In this document: positions 38,218 to 47,761 of the stretch, piece by piece
Layout of the letters: the number at the start of each line of letters is the position of its first letter
How positions within the stretch are numbered: position 1 is the first letter of the stretch
Assembly (NCBI RefSeq): GCF_002807665.1
Contig: NZ_PEAY01000002.1
Location: 310,001-374,000, forward strand
Direction of reading: 5' to 3'
DNA: 64,000 nucleotides
From: Neoalteromonas facilis
Lineage (GTDB): Bacteria; Pseudomonadota; Gammaproteobacteria; Enterobacterales; Alteromonadaceae
Notes under the pieces: model-generated
Told to the model about the DNA's origin: nothing
The model's database searches: none
Seen by the model: only the letters and a program-made list of their open reading frames with translations
Translations under genes and position numbers: made by a program

Positions 38218-39456
38218 ATGGAAATCACATTCGAACTTGGGTATGCATTAGATACCTTTTACTTCCTAATTTGCGGTGCACTGGTTATGTGGATGGCCGC
38301 TGGTTTTGCCATGCTAGAAGCTGGCTTGGTTAGAACCAAAAACACCACAGAAATTTTAACTAAAAACGTAGCTTTGTATGCGATTGCATCAATCATGTAC
38401 TTAGTGTGCGGTTACGAATTAATGTATGGCGGTGGCTTTTTCCTTGATGGCCTAATGGCTGACGGTGCTACTGGCGTAGCAGAAGACCCAGCAACTTATG
38501 CACCTTCTGCAGACTTCTTTTTCCAAGTGGTATTCGTAGCGACTGCGATGTCAATCGTCTCTGGTGCGGTGGCTGAGCGTATGAAGCTGTGGGCTTTCTT
38601 ATTGTTCGCTGTTGTTATGACGGGCTTTATCTATCCAATGGAAGGTGCTTGGACGTGGGGCGGCAACGCTGTGTTTGGTATGTACACGCTTGGCGACCTT
38701 GGTTTTAGTGACTTCGCTGGCTCGGGTATTGTACACATGGCAGGTGCTGCTGCAGCGTTAGCCGGTGTGCTTGTGCTAGGTGCTCGTAAAGGTAAATACG
38801 GCGCAGATGGCAGTGTTAAAGCGATTCCTGGTGCGAATTTACCACTGGCAACATTGGGTACTTTCATCCTTTGGATGGGCTGGTTTGGTTTCAACGGCGG
38901 TTCTGTGTTGGCAACCGCGACGGTCGAAAGTGCAAATAGCGTTGCAGTCGTATTCTTAAACACCAATGCAGCTGCTGCTGGTGGATTGGTTGCTGCACTA
39001 CTATTAGCACGCATCATGTTTGGTAAAGCCGATTTAACCATGGCGTTAAATGGTGCGCTTGCGGGTCTTGTTGCGATTACCGCTGAGCCGAGCACACCAA
39101 CTGCACTGCAAGCGACTTTGTTCGGTGCGTTAGGTGGTGTTTTAGTAGTATTCAGCATCGTTGGTTTGGACAAATTGAAGATCGACGATCCTGTAGGTGC
39201 TATTTCAGTTCACGGCGTTGTTGGCTTACTCGGTCTATTGCTAGTGCCGGTAACTAACGGTGACTCAAGCTTTTCTGGCCAAATCATCGGTGCACTAACA
39301 ATCTTCGTTTGGGTGTTCGTAACAAGCTTAGTGGTATGGTTAGTACTGAAAGCGATTATGGGTATCCGCGTCTCTGAAGAAGAAGAGTTTGAAGGTGTAG
39401 ACCTAAGTGAATGTGGTCTAGAGGCCTACCCAGAATTTACGAGTGGCCGTAGCTAA
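38218..39456 (+). CDS. amtB: Ammonium transporter AmtB
   Basis: 412 residues, 11 membrane spans. Key Amt features are present: AGFAMLEAGLVRTKNT in span 1, the twin His residues in GSGIVHMAGA and ISVHGVVG, and the GNAVFGMY segment. The C-terminal tail (GIRVSEEEEFEGVDLSECGLEAYPEF) is the GlnK-contacting region. It conducts NH4+/NH3 inward. No separate signal peptide is seen. Co-transcribed with glnK (32 bp apart) under NtrC/sigma54, and closed by a terminator. Confidence 0.96.
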   Translation: MEITFELGYALDTFYFLICGALVMWMAAGFAMLEAGLVRTKNTTEILTKNVALYAIASIMYLVCGYELMYGGGFFLDGLMADGATGVAEDPATYAPSADFFFQVVFVATAMSIVSGAVAERMKLWAFLLFAVVMTGFIYPMEGAWTWGGNAVFGMYTLGDLGFSDFAGSGIVHMAGAAAALAGVLVLGARKGKYGADGSVKAIPGANLPLATLGTFILWMGWFGFNGGSVLATATVESANSVAVVFLNTNAAAAGGLVAALLLARIMFGKADLTMALNGALAGLVAITAEPSTPTALQATLFGALGGVLVVFSIVGLDKLKIDDPVGAISVHGVVGLLGLLLVPVTNGDSSFSGQIIGALTIFVWVFVTSLVVWLVLKAIMGIRVSEEEEFEGVDLSECGLEAYPEFTSGRS

Positions 39457-39528
39457 TCGTAAAAGTAAAAAGCGTTTCTGACAGGCACATGCGCTAAACA
39501 ATAACTATAAGGCCTGCTCACCTGACTT

Positions 39529-39552
39529 AGCCCCGCGATGCGGGGCTTTTTT
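39529..39552 (+). terminator. Rho-independent terminator after amtB
   Basis: AGCCCCGC-gat-GCGGGGCT (39529-39547) followed by T6. A compact GC-rich stem 73 bp beyond the amtB stop. Confidence 0.9.
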
Positions 39553-39635
39553 ATGTCGATTGATTGTCAACGTAGCAAATAGCGGTTGATGCCGTTATAT
39601 TAATCAATAAGTTGCACCAAACGAGATCCTACTCA

Positions 39636-41324
39636 ATGACTGTTCGCTTTTTTGTTTTTGTATTGGCACTTTCGCTTATTAACCCGTTATTTGCTTATGA
39701 TCGCATCACTGGGGAAATGTTCGCTTCGCGTTCAGAAGTGCTAGCGCGTAACGCCATGGCAGCAACAAGTCAGCCGCTTGCGACTCAAGTCGCTTTAGAT
39801 GTTATGGAGCGTGGGGGAAATGCCATCGATGCGGCGATTGCTGCGAACGCTATGTTGGGATTAGTTGAACCAACAGGCTGTGGGATCGGAGGAGATTTAT
39901 TTGCCATTGTATGGGATGCTGAAACGCAGCAGCTGTATGGCTTAAATGCATCTGGGCGCTCTCCGCAAGAACTGACGCTTGACTATTTTAAACAAAACAA
40001 TCTGACCTCGATCCCTAAATTTGGCCCACTTCCGGTATCGGTTCCTGGCGCGGTAGACGGTTGGTTTCAGCTGCATGAACGTTTTGGCAGCATCCCCATG
40101 ACGGCAATTCTGGCCCCTGCCATTACCTATGCGAAAGAAGGATTCCCAGTATCAGAACTGATTGCCTACTATTTTGAAATGAATAAGGCGCGTATTGGTC
40201 AGTATCCCGGATTTGCCGATGTATACATGCCTACGGGTGATGTACCTAAAAAAGGTGATATTTTTGCCAACCCTAATTTGGCGGCAACCTATGAGAAAAT
40301 TGCAACCGGTGGCCGAGATGCCTTCTATAAAGGCGATATTGCTAGAAGCATTGCCGCATATATGAAAGCGCAGGGCGGATTCTTAGCTTATGAAGATTTA
40401 GCAGCGCACACATCTGAGTGGGTCACGCCGGTGTCTACCAACTATCGTGGGTACGATGTTTGGGAGTTGCCACCAAACGGCCAAGGGATTGCGGCGTTGC
40501 AAATTCTCAACATCCTTGAACAGTATGACATTAAAGGGATGGGATTTGGCTCTGCTGAGTATGTGCATACATTTGTCGAAGCGAAAAAACTGGCGTTTGA
40601 AGATAGGGCAAAATTTTATGCCGACCCAGCCTTTAGCCAAGCCCCTGTTGATTGGTTGATCTCCAAACCCTACGCACAACAACGGCGCCAACTTATCGAT
40701 GACAAAAAGGCTGCAAAACGCTATGACGCTGGGCGTTATGAGGGTGACACCATTTATTTAACCGTGGCTGACCAACAAGGCAACATGGTGTCGCTTATTC
40801 AAAGCAATTATCGTGGTATGGGCTCTGGCATGACGCCACCCGATTTAGGTTTTGTGCTGCAAAACCGTGGCGAAATGTTTACTTTACAAGAAGGGCACGC
40901 AAACGTGTATGCCCCCAAAAAGCGCCCATTTCATACCATCATTCCCGCGTTTGTTACGCATAAAGGGAAACCATGGCTAAGCTTTGGTGTAATGGGGGGA
41001 GGAACACAGCCCCAAATGCATGCTCAGATCATGGTGAATTTGCTCGATTTTGGCATGAATTTGCAAGAAGCGGGCGATGCACCGAGGGTCTTACACAGTG
41101 GTTCTAGCCAGCCAACGGGTGAGAAAATGGTGGATGGCGGTTACGTCAGTCTTGAGTCGGGTTTTTCACCACAGGTAAGACGCCAATTGATGGAAATGGG
41201 ACATGAGCTAACGGATAAAGTAGGCGTTTATGGTGGCTATCAAGCGATAATGCGCGATCCTAAAAGCGGTGTATACTACGGCGCGTCTGAATCACGCAAA
41301 GATGGGCAAGCGGCTGGTTTTTAA
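39636..41324 (+). CDS. ggt: Gamma-glutamyltranspeptidase
   Basis: 562 residues from the ATG at 39636; a TTG at 39612 is in frame but weaker. The signal peptide (TVRFFVFVLALSLINPLFA) directs it to the periplasm. NAMAATSQPLATQVALDVMERGGNAIDAAIAA and the GCGIGGDLF motif are family marks. The autocleavage Thr is in GDTIYLTVADQQGNMVSLIQS, with the GSG glycine loop GMGSGM. It hydrolyses or transfers gamma-glutamyl groups from glutathione, supplying cysteinylglycine and glutamate. It is followed 10 bp later by a DyP-like gene. Confidence 0.92.
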   Translation: MTVRFFVFVLALSLINPLFAYDRITGEMFASRSEVLARNAMAATSQPLATQVALDVMERGGNAIDAAIAANAMLGLVEPTGCGIGGDLFAIVWDAETQQLYGLNASGRSPQELTLDYFKQNNLTSIPKFGPLPVSVPGAVDGWFQLHERFGSIPMTAILAPAITYAKEGFPVSELIAYYFEMNKARIGQYPGFADVYMPTGDVPKKGDIFANPNLAATYEKIATGGRDAFYKGDIARSIAAYMKAQGGFLAYEDLAAHTSEWVTPVSTNYRGYDVWELPPNGQGIAALQILNILEQYDIKGMGFGSAEYVHTFVEAKKLAFEDRAKFYADPAFSQAPVDWLISKPYAQQRRQLIDDKKAAKRYDAGRYEGDTIYLTVADQQGNMVSLIQSNYRGMGSGMTPPDLGFVLQNRGEMFTLQEGHANVYAPKKRPFHTIIPAFVTHKGKPWLSFGVMGGGTQPQMHAQIMVNLLDFGMNLQEAGDAPRVLHSGSSQPTGEKMVDGGYVSLESGFSPQVRRQLMEMGHELTDKVGVYGGYQAIMRDPKSGVYYGASESRKDGQAAGF

Positions 41325-41334
41325 TGGATAAACG

Positions 41335-42252
41335 ATGACACAACCACAAAAGGGCGTATGCGCTGAGCCCAACTTACATGCACAATATTTATTGTTAAAC
41401 GTGGTCGATGAAGATACTCATGCGATTCGCGCAAAGTTAGCACGAACGTTAGAATTGTTTGATCACTATGATAATGAACATTATGAAGCGATGGTCACGG
41501 GAGTGATTGCCATAGGTGTGCATTATTGGCCTGAAGTGTATCCAGAAGCTTACCCCACTGAACTCAGTCCGTTCCCCGATATGCAATGTGAAGACCGTTG
41601 TGCACCTTCAACACCCTGTGATGTGTTTATTCAGATCCGTGCTGATCGTCAGGATATTTGTTTTGAGCTGGGGCTCGAGATCATGGAGCTATTTCGCATT
41701 CATGTGGATATGGTTGAGCATGTGCATGCCTTTCGTTATCTGGATGGGCGTGATTTTACCGGCTTTCTCATTGCGCCTGATAATCCTCGTGGAATGAAAA
41801 AGCTAGACATCACCATTGTCGGCGATGACGATCCGGAATTCGCTGGGGGCAGCTACATTCATGTGCAACGCTTTCGACACGACTTTCGTCGTTGGCAGTC
41901 ACTGACCGAGAGACAAAAAGAACAGATCATGGGGGTTACCCGTGAGCATCACAGAGAAAGTCCGGAAGCCAATGCCAGTTCTCACTATGTGCGTATGCAG
42001 GCGTTGGACGCGGATGGTAAAACGGTTCCACTGCTGGACCAGTCAATGCCCTACGGTGATATGAATGAGCAGGGGTTATTTAGAGTGACTTGTTCTGCTG
42101 TTGGGCCAGCCTTTAAACAACAACTCCACAGTCGAATATTTGGCGACGAAAACGGTGACTATGATCGTTTGTTAGATTTCACTGTCGCGGAAACGGGATC
42201 AGCGTTCTTTGCGCCTTCCATAACCTTTATTCGTGAACAGGCTATAAAGTAA
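41335..42252 (+). CDS. DyP-type peroxidase homologue lacking distal catalytic Asp and Arg
   Basis: 305 residues, the size of YfeX-type DyPs, with the haem-pocket markers FRYLDGRDFTGF and VQRFRHDFRRW (proximal His182). The conserved GxxDG motif reads GFLIA at 143-147, so the acid-base Asp is Ile146. The distal Arg before QSxPYG is Asp235 (LLDQSMPYG), while Ser237 of that motif is kept. Both residues needed to cleave H2O2 are thus changed. It may bind haem without being a peroxidase. Two-gene unit with ggt; its end converges on the cyclase by 11 bp. Confidence 0.85.
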   Translation: MTQPQKGVCAEPNLHAQYLLLNVVDEDTHAIRAKLARTLELFDHYDNEHYEAMVTGVIAIGVHYWPEVYPEAYPTELSPFPDMQCEDRCAPSTPCDVFIQIRADRQDICFELGLEIMELFRIHVDMVEHVHAFRYLDGRDFTGFLIAPDNPRGMKKLDITIVGDDDPEFAGGSYIHVQRFRHDFRRWQSLTERQKEQIMGVTREHHRESPEANASSHYVRMQALDADGKTVPLLDQSMPYGDMNEQGLFRVTCSAVGPAFKQQLHSRIFGDENGDYDRLLDFTVAETGSAFFAPSITFIREQAIK

Positions 42253-43345
42253 AAGCACCATCCCAATCATCGGGGAGACTTAATTTTTTATATCGATGAC
42301 AGACATCGATATGATGGAAAACCAATGGGTCGTCCGGAGAGGTTGCGAGAGCCTCGTGCAATAAGTCCAATGCATCTTCAAAACGTTGTTCGATACGGGC
42401 CTTTAAGCTGGACTCGATAAGATCAGCGACAACTAAACGTTGTTCTTGCTGCTCTTTAGACAAATGCCCCAACACCTCAAATATCTTGATAGGCGCTTGC
42501 CTACCGCGAACTTTTACCCAATCCAATGTGCGATATGTCACTGATTTATTGGCTGCTGTCGTAAGTAATTGTTCACTTACCACTATATCCGCATGATAAA
42601 GAGGCGCGAGTGCCTCTAATCGATTTGCGATATTCACACTGTCGCCAATAACCGTTGTATCCATGCGGTCATCTGAGCCTACCGTACCGATGATAACGGC
42701 GCCAAAGTGAATACCGATACCAATTTTGATTGGTTCATAACCCGATTTTGCACGGTGGTGGTTGTATACCGCGAGGGCTTTATTCAGATCTATCGCGGCG
42801 CGCAGTGCATCGTTGGCTTTGTCTTCTGGGCGTCCATTGGGATGGTCAAACAATGCCATAATCGCATCACCGATAAACTTATCGATAAAGCCGCCATTCT
42901 GGTGGATTGGGTCATTCATTCTGAGGAAATAGGAGTTCAAGAACTTCATCAGTTCTTGTGGTTTCATTTTCTCTGAAAGACCGGTAAAACCGCGAATGTC
43001 GCAAAATAGGATCGCCACGTCATCTTCATCCGCTCGACCTAACTCCAAGCTACTAGAGCCATGTTTAGCAAAATGATCGACAAACTGCCGAGGGACAAAT
43101 TTCTGGAACGTTTGTGTGAGGCGCAGGGCTTCATCGGCCTTATCCTGAAAGCGCGTTTGTTCTAACAGCAAGTCATCAGGTACTTCGGCTGGCACAGGTT
43201 GAATCAAGCTATTCGATAATACAACGCCCTCATTAGAGGCTGCAGCATTGTCATTTGATTGAGATGGACGGCGCTTGAGCAGCAATAGCGTAACGACGAT
43301 ACTGTATATCGCTAATATGACTAAACCCCAAACAATCATGTCCAT
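42242..43345 (-). CDS. Class III adenylate cyclase with one membrane span
   Basis: 367 residues. One N-terminal span (about 4-24) is followed by a linker and the cyclase homology domain at about 105-275: the first metal Asp in LFCDIRGFT, second in GDAIMALF, substrate-specifying Lys in FIDKFIGD and transition-state residues in DSVNIANRLE, all consistent with an active adenylate cyclase. The last 85 residues are helical and TPR-like. It begins 16 nt after hemL, on the same strand. The sensor for it is not evident. Confidence 0.88.
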   Translation of the reverse strand: MDMIVWGLVILAIYSIVVTLLLLKRRPSQSNDNAAASNEGVVLSNSLIQPVPAEVPDDLLLEQTRFQDKADEALRLTQTFQKFVPRQFVDHFAKHGSSSLELGRADEDDVAILFCDIRGFTGLSEKMKPQELMKFLNSYFLRMNDPIHQNGGFIDKFIGDAIMALFDHPNGRPEDKANDALRAAIDLNKALAVYNHHRAKSGYEPIKIGIGIHFGAVIIGTVGSDDRMDTTVIGDSVNIANRLEALAPLYHADIVVSEQLLTTAANKSVTYRTLDWVKVRGRQAPIKIFEVLGHLSKEQQEQRLVVADLIESSLKARIEQRFEDALDLLHEALATSPDDPLVFHHIDVCHRYKKLSLPDDWDGAFTL

Positions 43346-43361
43346 CTCTACCTATGCCTCG

Positions 43362-44651
43362 CTACATCGCCGCTACTTTGGCAAATGCTTTATCAGCAGC
43401 TGCAAGTGTAGCATCGATAATATCAGCTGTATGTGCTTTTGAAACAAAGCCTGCTTCATAAGATGCCGGCGCAAGATAAACCCCTTCATCGAGCATAGCG
43501 TGATAAAACACATTAAACTGTTTCGTATTACAGTTTATGGCTTGCTGATAATTGGTCACTTTTGGCACGTCGGTAAAGAAAATACCAAACATGCTACCTG
43601 CGATATTATAGGTCATGGGAATGCCATGTGCATGAGCAAGCTCAGTTAATCCTTTTGCTAGTCGTTCCGTTTGCGCGAAAATCTGGTTATACATATTCTC
43701 ATCGCGTAATTGCCTCAACGCAGCAAGGCCTGCCGCCATCGCGACGGGATTCCCTGACAATGTGCCGGCTTGATAGATGGGGCCTGTTGGGGCTACGTAT
43801 TCCAAGATCTTACGTTTACCACCGAAAGCACCCACCGGCATGCCACCACCGATCACTTTACCCAAGCAGGTTAGGTCCGGTTCTACTTGGTAGCGTTGTT
43901 GCGCGCCACCTGGGGCGACTCGAAAACCGGTCATCACTTCATCGAATATAAGCACGGCACCGTATTCGTCACAAATTGAGCGCAGCCCTTCTAGAAAGCC
44001 TTCAATCGGTGGAATACAGTTCATGTTACCTGCTACCGGCTCAACAATGATGCACGCAATATCATCACCGTGCTGCTCAAACGCTTCACGCACACTGTCT
44101 AGGTTATTAAACTCAACGGTTAGCGTGTGTTTGGCAAAATCTTCGGGAACGCCGGGTGAGCTGGGTACGCCCAATGTCAACGCACCGCTGCCGGCTTTAA
44201 CTAACAAAGCGTCAGCATGGCCGTGATAACAGCCTTCAAATTTAAGTGTTTTGTTGCGATTCGTGTAGCCACGAGCAAGGCGTATTGCTGACATGGTAGC
44301 TTCTGTACCCGAATTCACCATGCGCACCATTTCCATGGAAGGCACTATTTCACTGACCAACTCAGCCATGATGATCTCCGCTTCAGTCGGCGCACCGAAA
44401 CTCAAGCCATTGGCCGCCGCTGCGATGACGGCTTCACGGATGTCATCATTATTGTGCCCCAATACCATTGGGCCCCATGATTGAATGTAATCGATATAGC
44501 GTTTGCCATCGACATCGTAGATATAAGGGCCATCTGCTTTGGTAATAAAACGTGGGGTTCCGCCAACGGCTTTAAATGCGCGCACCGGAGAATTAACCCC
44601 ACCTGGGATTGTTTTTTGTGCACGGGTGAAAAGTACTTCTGATTTTTGCAT
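43362..44651 (-). CDS. hemL: Glutamate-1-semialdehyde 2,1-aminomutase
   Basis: 429 residues, the usual length. [21 protein letters not shown] opens it, [14 protein letters not shown] is the PLP region, and the PLP-Lys is in [17 protein letters not shown]. It converts glutamate-1-semialdehyde to 5-aminolevulinate in C5 haem synthesis. It follows pyrB by 14 nt and precedes the adenylate cyclase by 16, so it is probably the middle gene of a three-gene transcript. Confidence 0.96.
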   Translation of the reverse strand: MQKSEVLFTRAQKTIPGGVNSPVRAFKAVGGTPRFITKADGPYIYDVDGKRYIDYIQSWGPMVLGHNNDDIREAVIAAAANGLSFGAPTEAEIIMAELVSEIVPSMEMVRMVNSGTEATMSAIRLARGYTNRNKTLKFEGCYHGHADALLVKAGSGALTLGVPSSPGVPEDFAKHTLTVEFNNLDSVREAFEQHGDDIACIIVEPVAGNMNCIPPIEGFLEGLRSICDEYGAVLIFDEVMTGFRVAPGGAQQRYQVEPDLTCLGKVIGGGMPVGAFGGKRKILEYVAPTGPIYQAGTLSGNPVAMAAGLAALRQLRDENMYNQIFAQTERLAKGLTELAHAHGIPMTYNIAGSMFGIFFTDVPKVTNYQQAINCNTKQFNVFYHAMLDEGVYLAPASYEAGFVSKAHTADIIDATLAAADKAFAKVAAM

Positions 44652-44665
44652 GGAATAAAGATCTC

Positions 44666-45673
44666 TTACTTATTGGTGTACCAGACGACGTCTCTATCGT
44701 AGTTACTGACAATATTTTCTACCCCAAGGGTCAGCGCAAACAGAGCCATGCGTACGAGTACACCGTTATCTGTTTGTCTGAATATGGCTAAATTGGGGTT
44801 AAGGTTTAAATCATTGTCTAATTCGTTGGCTTCCGCGCGCGAGTCACGCGGTAGCGGATGCATGATAACGGTATTGGACTTAAAGTGTTTGGTATATATA
44901 TTCTGATTCAAACGAAACTTGCCGCGGTAACGATTGGCTTCTTCCTGCGAAGCAAAGCGCTCTTCCTGAATACGAGTTTGATAACAAATATCAGCGCTAA
45001 CACTGCCACTCAATTGGTCTGTGATTGTGACTTCATGACCATGCGCCGTAATGACGTCTACGACACTGTCAGGCATGGCTAATTCGGTTGGCGATATCAG
45101 TGTGAAGTGAACCTTCTTGAACAAGGCGAGTAACTTGGACAACGAATGCACAGTGCGGCCATGCTTTAAATCACCAATCATGGCAATGTGCAAATTGTCG
45201 ATATTGGCGCCATGAGCGCGTAATTCTTTATCGATTGTGTATAGATCTAACAGCGCCTGAGTAGGGTGTTCGTTGGCTCCATCGCCACCGTTGATGACCG
45301 GTACACGACTGCCTTCAGCGAACTCAGCAACAGAACCTGACTGAGGGTGACGCATGGCAATAATATCAGAATAGCCACTGAGCACTCGAGCCGTATCAAA
45401 CAGTGATTCGCCCTTGGCGAGCGCAGAAGAGCTCATACCGGTGGTTTCGCGTACCTCTCCACCTAGCAAATTAAAAGCCGTGCCAAAACTGACGCGGGTT
45501 CGTGTGCTGGCTTCAAAAAATAGGTTACCCAGAATGGCACCGTTTAATACGGTTGTGCGTTTCTGTCTTAGTGCATAGGGTTGCATGCTATCAGCGACCC
45601 TAAATACCTGCTCGATGGCTGCGCGGTCAAACTGTTCGACTGAAAGAATATGTTGGCCGGTAAAAGAATTCAT
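44666..45673 (-). CDS. pyrB: Aspartate carbamoyltransferase catalytic subunit
   Basis: 335 residues. The carbamoyl-phosphate loop [21 protein letters not shown], the [12 protein letters not shown] motif and [18 protein letters not shown] are all in place. The second pyrimidine pathway step; the length and absence of pyrI suggest the regulator-free type found in several marine gammaproteobacteria. It heads a tight cluster with hemL and an adenylate cyclase. A GATCAA/TTGATC-like leader is not evident. Confidence 0.95.
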   Translation of the reverse strand: MNSFTGQHILSVEQFDRAAIEQVFRVADSMQPYALRQKRTTVLNGAILGNLFFEASTRTRVSFGTAFNLLGGEVRETTGMSSSALAKGESLFDTARVLSGYSDIIAMRHPQSGSVAEFAEGSRVPVINGGDGANEHPTQALLDLYTIDKELRAHGANIDNLHIAMIGDLKHGRTVHSLSKLLALFKKVHFTLISPTELAMPDSVVDVITAHGHEVTITDQLSGSVSADICYQTRIQEERFASQEEANRYRGKFRLNQNIYTKHFKSNTVIMHPLPRDSRAEANELDNDLNLNPNLAIFRQTDNGVLVRMALFALTLGVENIVSNYDRDVVWYTNK

Positions 45674-45847
45674 CGCGATTTAATACTCAAGGACATAAAC
45701 CCGACAATTGTATCAAGTAAAATCGCATTCGTCGTTAATCAGACATCAACTTTCGTTGATTGAGGTCAACATGGATCCGTTATTCATTTGTATGCATGGA
45801 GCAAACGGAGATGGATAATACCAGCTGCTATAGTGCCAGCGTAATAG

Positions 45848-46225
45848 CTAGGGGATAAATCTGGCACTTTCGCGGATACTGATAGGGTTGCCATCAGGGT
45901 CGACACACCTGACAATCGTGCCCCAGTCATTGTCTATCAACTTCGCCTTTGGATCATGGTGCTTTGCTTCCTCAAATGCCGCGTATATGTCTTCAACGTT
46001 GAAACGCAGAATTGTGGGACTTTGCGACAGGGTTTTTTCTGTGTCACTGGCAACTCCTCCGGTTTCAATCATCAAATAAGCTCCGCCGAACTCAAGACAG
46101 GTTAACCTGAAGTCACCCTCAACTTTTGAGAATTCTTGCTGAAGTCCAAATAAAGATTGATAAAAGGAAACGCACGCGTCGAAATGGGCGACGTTTAAAA
46201 TGATCCCGCAGCGTTGTATATTCAA
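45848..46225 (-). CDS. VOC-superfamily (glyoxalase-like) protein
   Basis: 125 residues. NIQRCGIILNVAHFDACVSFYQSLFGL and the RCVDPDGNPISIRE ending are characteristic of the vicinal oxygen chelate fold, with beta-alpha-beta-beta-beta repeats. The DPDGN turn is common in glyoxalase and bleomycin-resistance relatives, but metal residues cannot be assigned safely. No operon partner is obvious. Function unknown beyond the family. Confidence 0.82.
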   Translation of the reverse strand: MNIQRCGIILNVAHFDACVSFYQSLFGLQQEFSKVEGDFRLTCLEFGGAYLMIETGGVASDTEKTLSQSPTILRFNVEDIYAAFEEAKHHDPKAKLIDNDWGTIVRCVDPDGNPISIRESARFIP

Positions 46226-46255
46226 AATGACTCCCTCTATATGGTCAGGAAAAAG

Positions 46256-46318
46256 GCAGTCGACATATAGTCGCTTCCAATACAGTTCTAAACTCTACTG
46301 TGCGATATATGCGACTGC
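46256..46318 (-). repeat. Long imperfect hairpin between VOC gene and S41 peptidase
   Basis: Arms pair in four blocks: GCAGTCG/CGACTGC, CATATA/TATATG, TCGC/GCGA and ACAGT/ACTGT (22 pairs) with single-base bulges, one 7-nt internal bulge and a 10-nt loop. On the minus strand it is followed by CTTTTTCC. It lies about 117 bp beyond the S41 peptidase stop, so it may end that transcript, or be a small RNA or palindromic element. Confidence 0.6.
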
Positions 46319-46434
46319 AAAGGTCCCCCTGAGTTCAAAGACTATACCTGTACAATGCGTTTGATTAGACGCTTAAAGTTCAAAATTCATAGCTCGACGT
46401 TCAAAACCTAGACGCCTTCATTAAGCGAGTCGTA

Positions 46435-47760
46435 CTATGATTCGATAATGACGTTTGGTGGGCGTTTTGCCCTGAATACCTGTACCGCCCATTTTCCATT
46501 GGTCTTGATAAACCTGAATTGGCGTTGAATGGATCTATCATCGTAAAAATACCCATCATGCAATGTTTGAAGCTTAACCCAAGGCAATTCTCTGAAAGAC
46601 ATCCACAGTTCACCGTTGCGTGGGCTAAACCTAAATTCTTCAAAATGTTGGTTTTCATCAATATCGGGTAACACTGGTTGCTGCTTAGGTGGATCGATTT
46701 CAGCTGCTACTACTCTTTGTAGCCATTGCAAGTAATCCGTTTGCGATGGATTTTTGTCATTTTCTAGCATCAGTTGCTGCAATGCTGCCAGGTAAGCAAC
46801 ATGAAACGCCGAATCAGCCGACACGGCTATATCAGGCAGGATCCCTTTGCCTTCCTCATACATGTCATGTGTAACGGCATTGGCCATTTCTATCCTGGGG
46901 ATCCGAAGATAAAAGTCGTCATTTAAAACTACTGGGTCGAACGCTTTACCACCGCCATATGTACGTTCTCCAACGATGGTAGCACGGTCGAAAGCTTTCA
47001 AATGATAGGTGACATGTTCAGCCAAACTAAAGGTTGTACCGCTGGTGAGAATATAGAGAGGTTTATCAAAGAAGCGTGCGCCCTTAACTTGATTGTCTGT
47101 CATCAGTGTTTCTTGACTGCCCTTCCAGCGCTCATAGCGAGTAGCGAAATGGACAGGTTCGGGGCCCAAAAAATAGCCTAAAAATAACGGCAAGATGCGA
47201 CTATTCCCGCCGCCATTACGACGTAGGTCCAGAATAATAATGTGTGAGCTACTGAGAAAATTCATTGCGCTCTCAAATACCGGAGCACTTTCATCGACAA
47301 AACCATCAAAGTAACTCATTTCTATGTAACCTATATCCCCGTCAAGCACACGAAGTTGCCGGATACCAAAGTTTTCGGCGACTGATTCGGCTAGGCGATG
47401 CTGATAGTTTTCTTTGTTCTGAGTTCGTGCGGCGTCATTTACTTTTGCCTTTTCGCGGATGCGATAACGCTCAACATCCTTTGGGGCGAATACGATACCA
47501 ATGTGATTATCGCCTGATACTTGCCGCAAGGCTTTAGACAACTTTTGAGCGAATGCTTGCTTGTCTTCAGACGTTGCGTAATACGCTATAAAATCGGGCT
47601 GCTTGATCTGTTGGGCAACCTCTTGCCCAATAGTTTCAGAATATAATTGTGTCTCAATGATGTCCGCGGCGCTGAGGATGACGTCTTTAAATTCATTCTC
47701 GTTGGCGACGCTTGTCTGAGTGTTAAGCATAACAGCCAAGGCAAAAATGTACGGTTTCAT
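46435..47760 (-). CDS. S41-family peptidase (IRBP-like, S41B)
   Basis: 441 residues from the ATG at 47760; an in-frame ATG at 47772 lies inside the marR end. A signal peptide (KPYIFALAVMLNTQTSVA) leads to an IRBP-type N-terminal domain (about 28-110) and the S41 core: catalytic Ser in TSGTTFSLAEH, then VGERTYGGGKAF. At the position of the Ctp catalytic lysine there is glycine, as in S41B/IRBP-like members that do not use a Ser-Lys dyad. It is translated right after marR and likely controlled by it. Substrate unknown. Confidence 0.82.
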   Translation of the reverse strand: MKPYIFALAVMLNTQTSVANENEFKDVILSAADIIETQLYSETIGQEVAQQIKQPDFIAYYATSEDKQAFAQKLSKALRQVSGDNHIGIVFAPKDVERYRIREKAKVNDAARTQNKENYQHRLAESVAENFGIRQLRVLDGDIGYIEMSYFDGFVDESAPVFESAMNFLSSSHIIILDLRRNGGGNSRILPLFLGYFLGPEPVHFATRYERWKGSQETLMTDNQVKGARFFDKPLYILTSGTTFSLAEHVTYHLKAFDRATIVGERTYGGGKAFDPVVLNDDFYLRIPRIEMANAVTHDMYEEGKGILPDIAVSADSAFHVAYLAALQQLMLENDKNPSQTDYLQWLQRVVAAEIDPPKQQPVLPDIDENQHFEEFRFSPRNGELWMSFRELPWVKLQTLHDGYFYDDRSIQRQFRFIKTNGKWAVQVFRAKRPPNVIIES

Positions 47761-47761
47761 A

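Noticed and set aside
45770-45817. 15-codon open frame (ATG at 45770) upstream of pyrB
   Set aside because: No ribosome site of note, no hydrophobic or motif content, and unrelated in strand to the neighbouring genes; likely chance.
46354-46410. Basic 18-codon frame near the long hairpin
   Set aside because: Very short, no start signal, and lies in AT-rich DNA with simple repeats; cannot be told from chance.
46330-46412. Three GTTCAAA repeats considered as integron attC-like or CRISPR-like units
   Set aside because: Spacings of about 44 and 26 bases are uneven, the core does not fit GTTRRRY, and there are no matching partner arms or cas genes.
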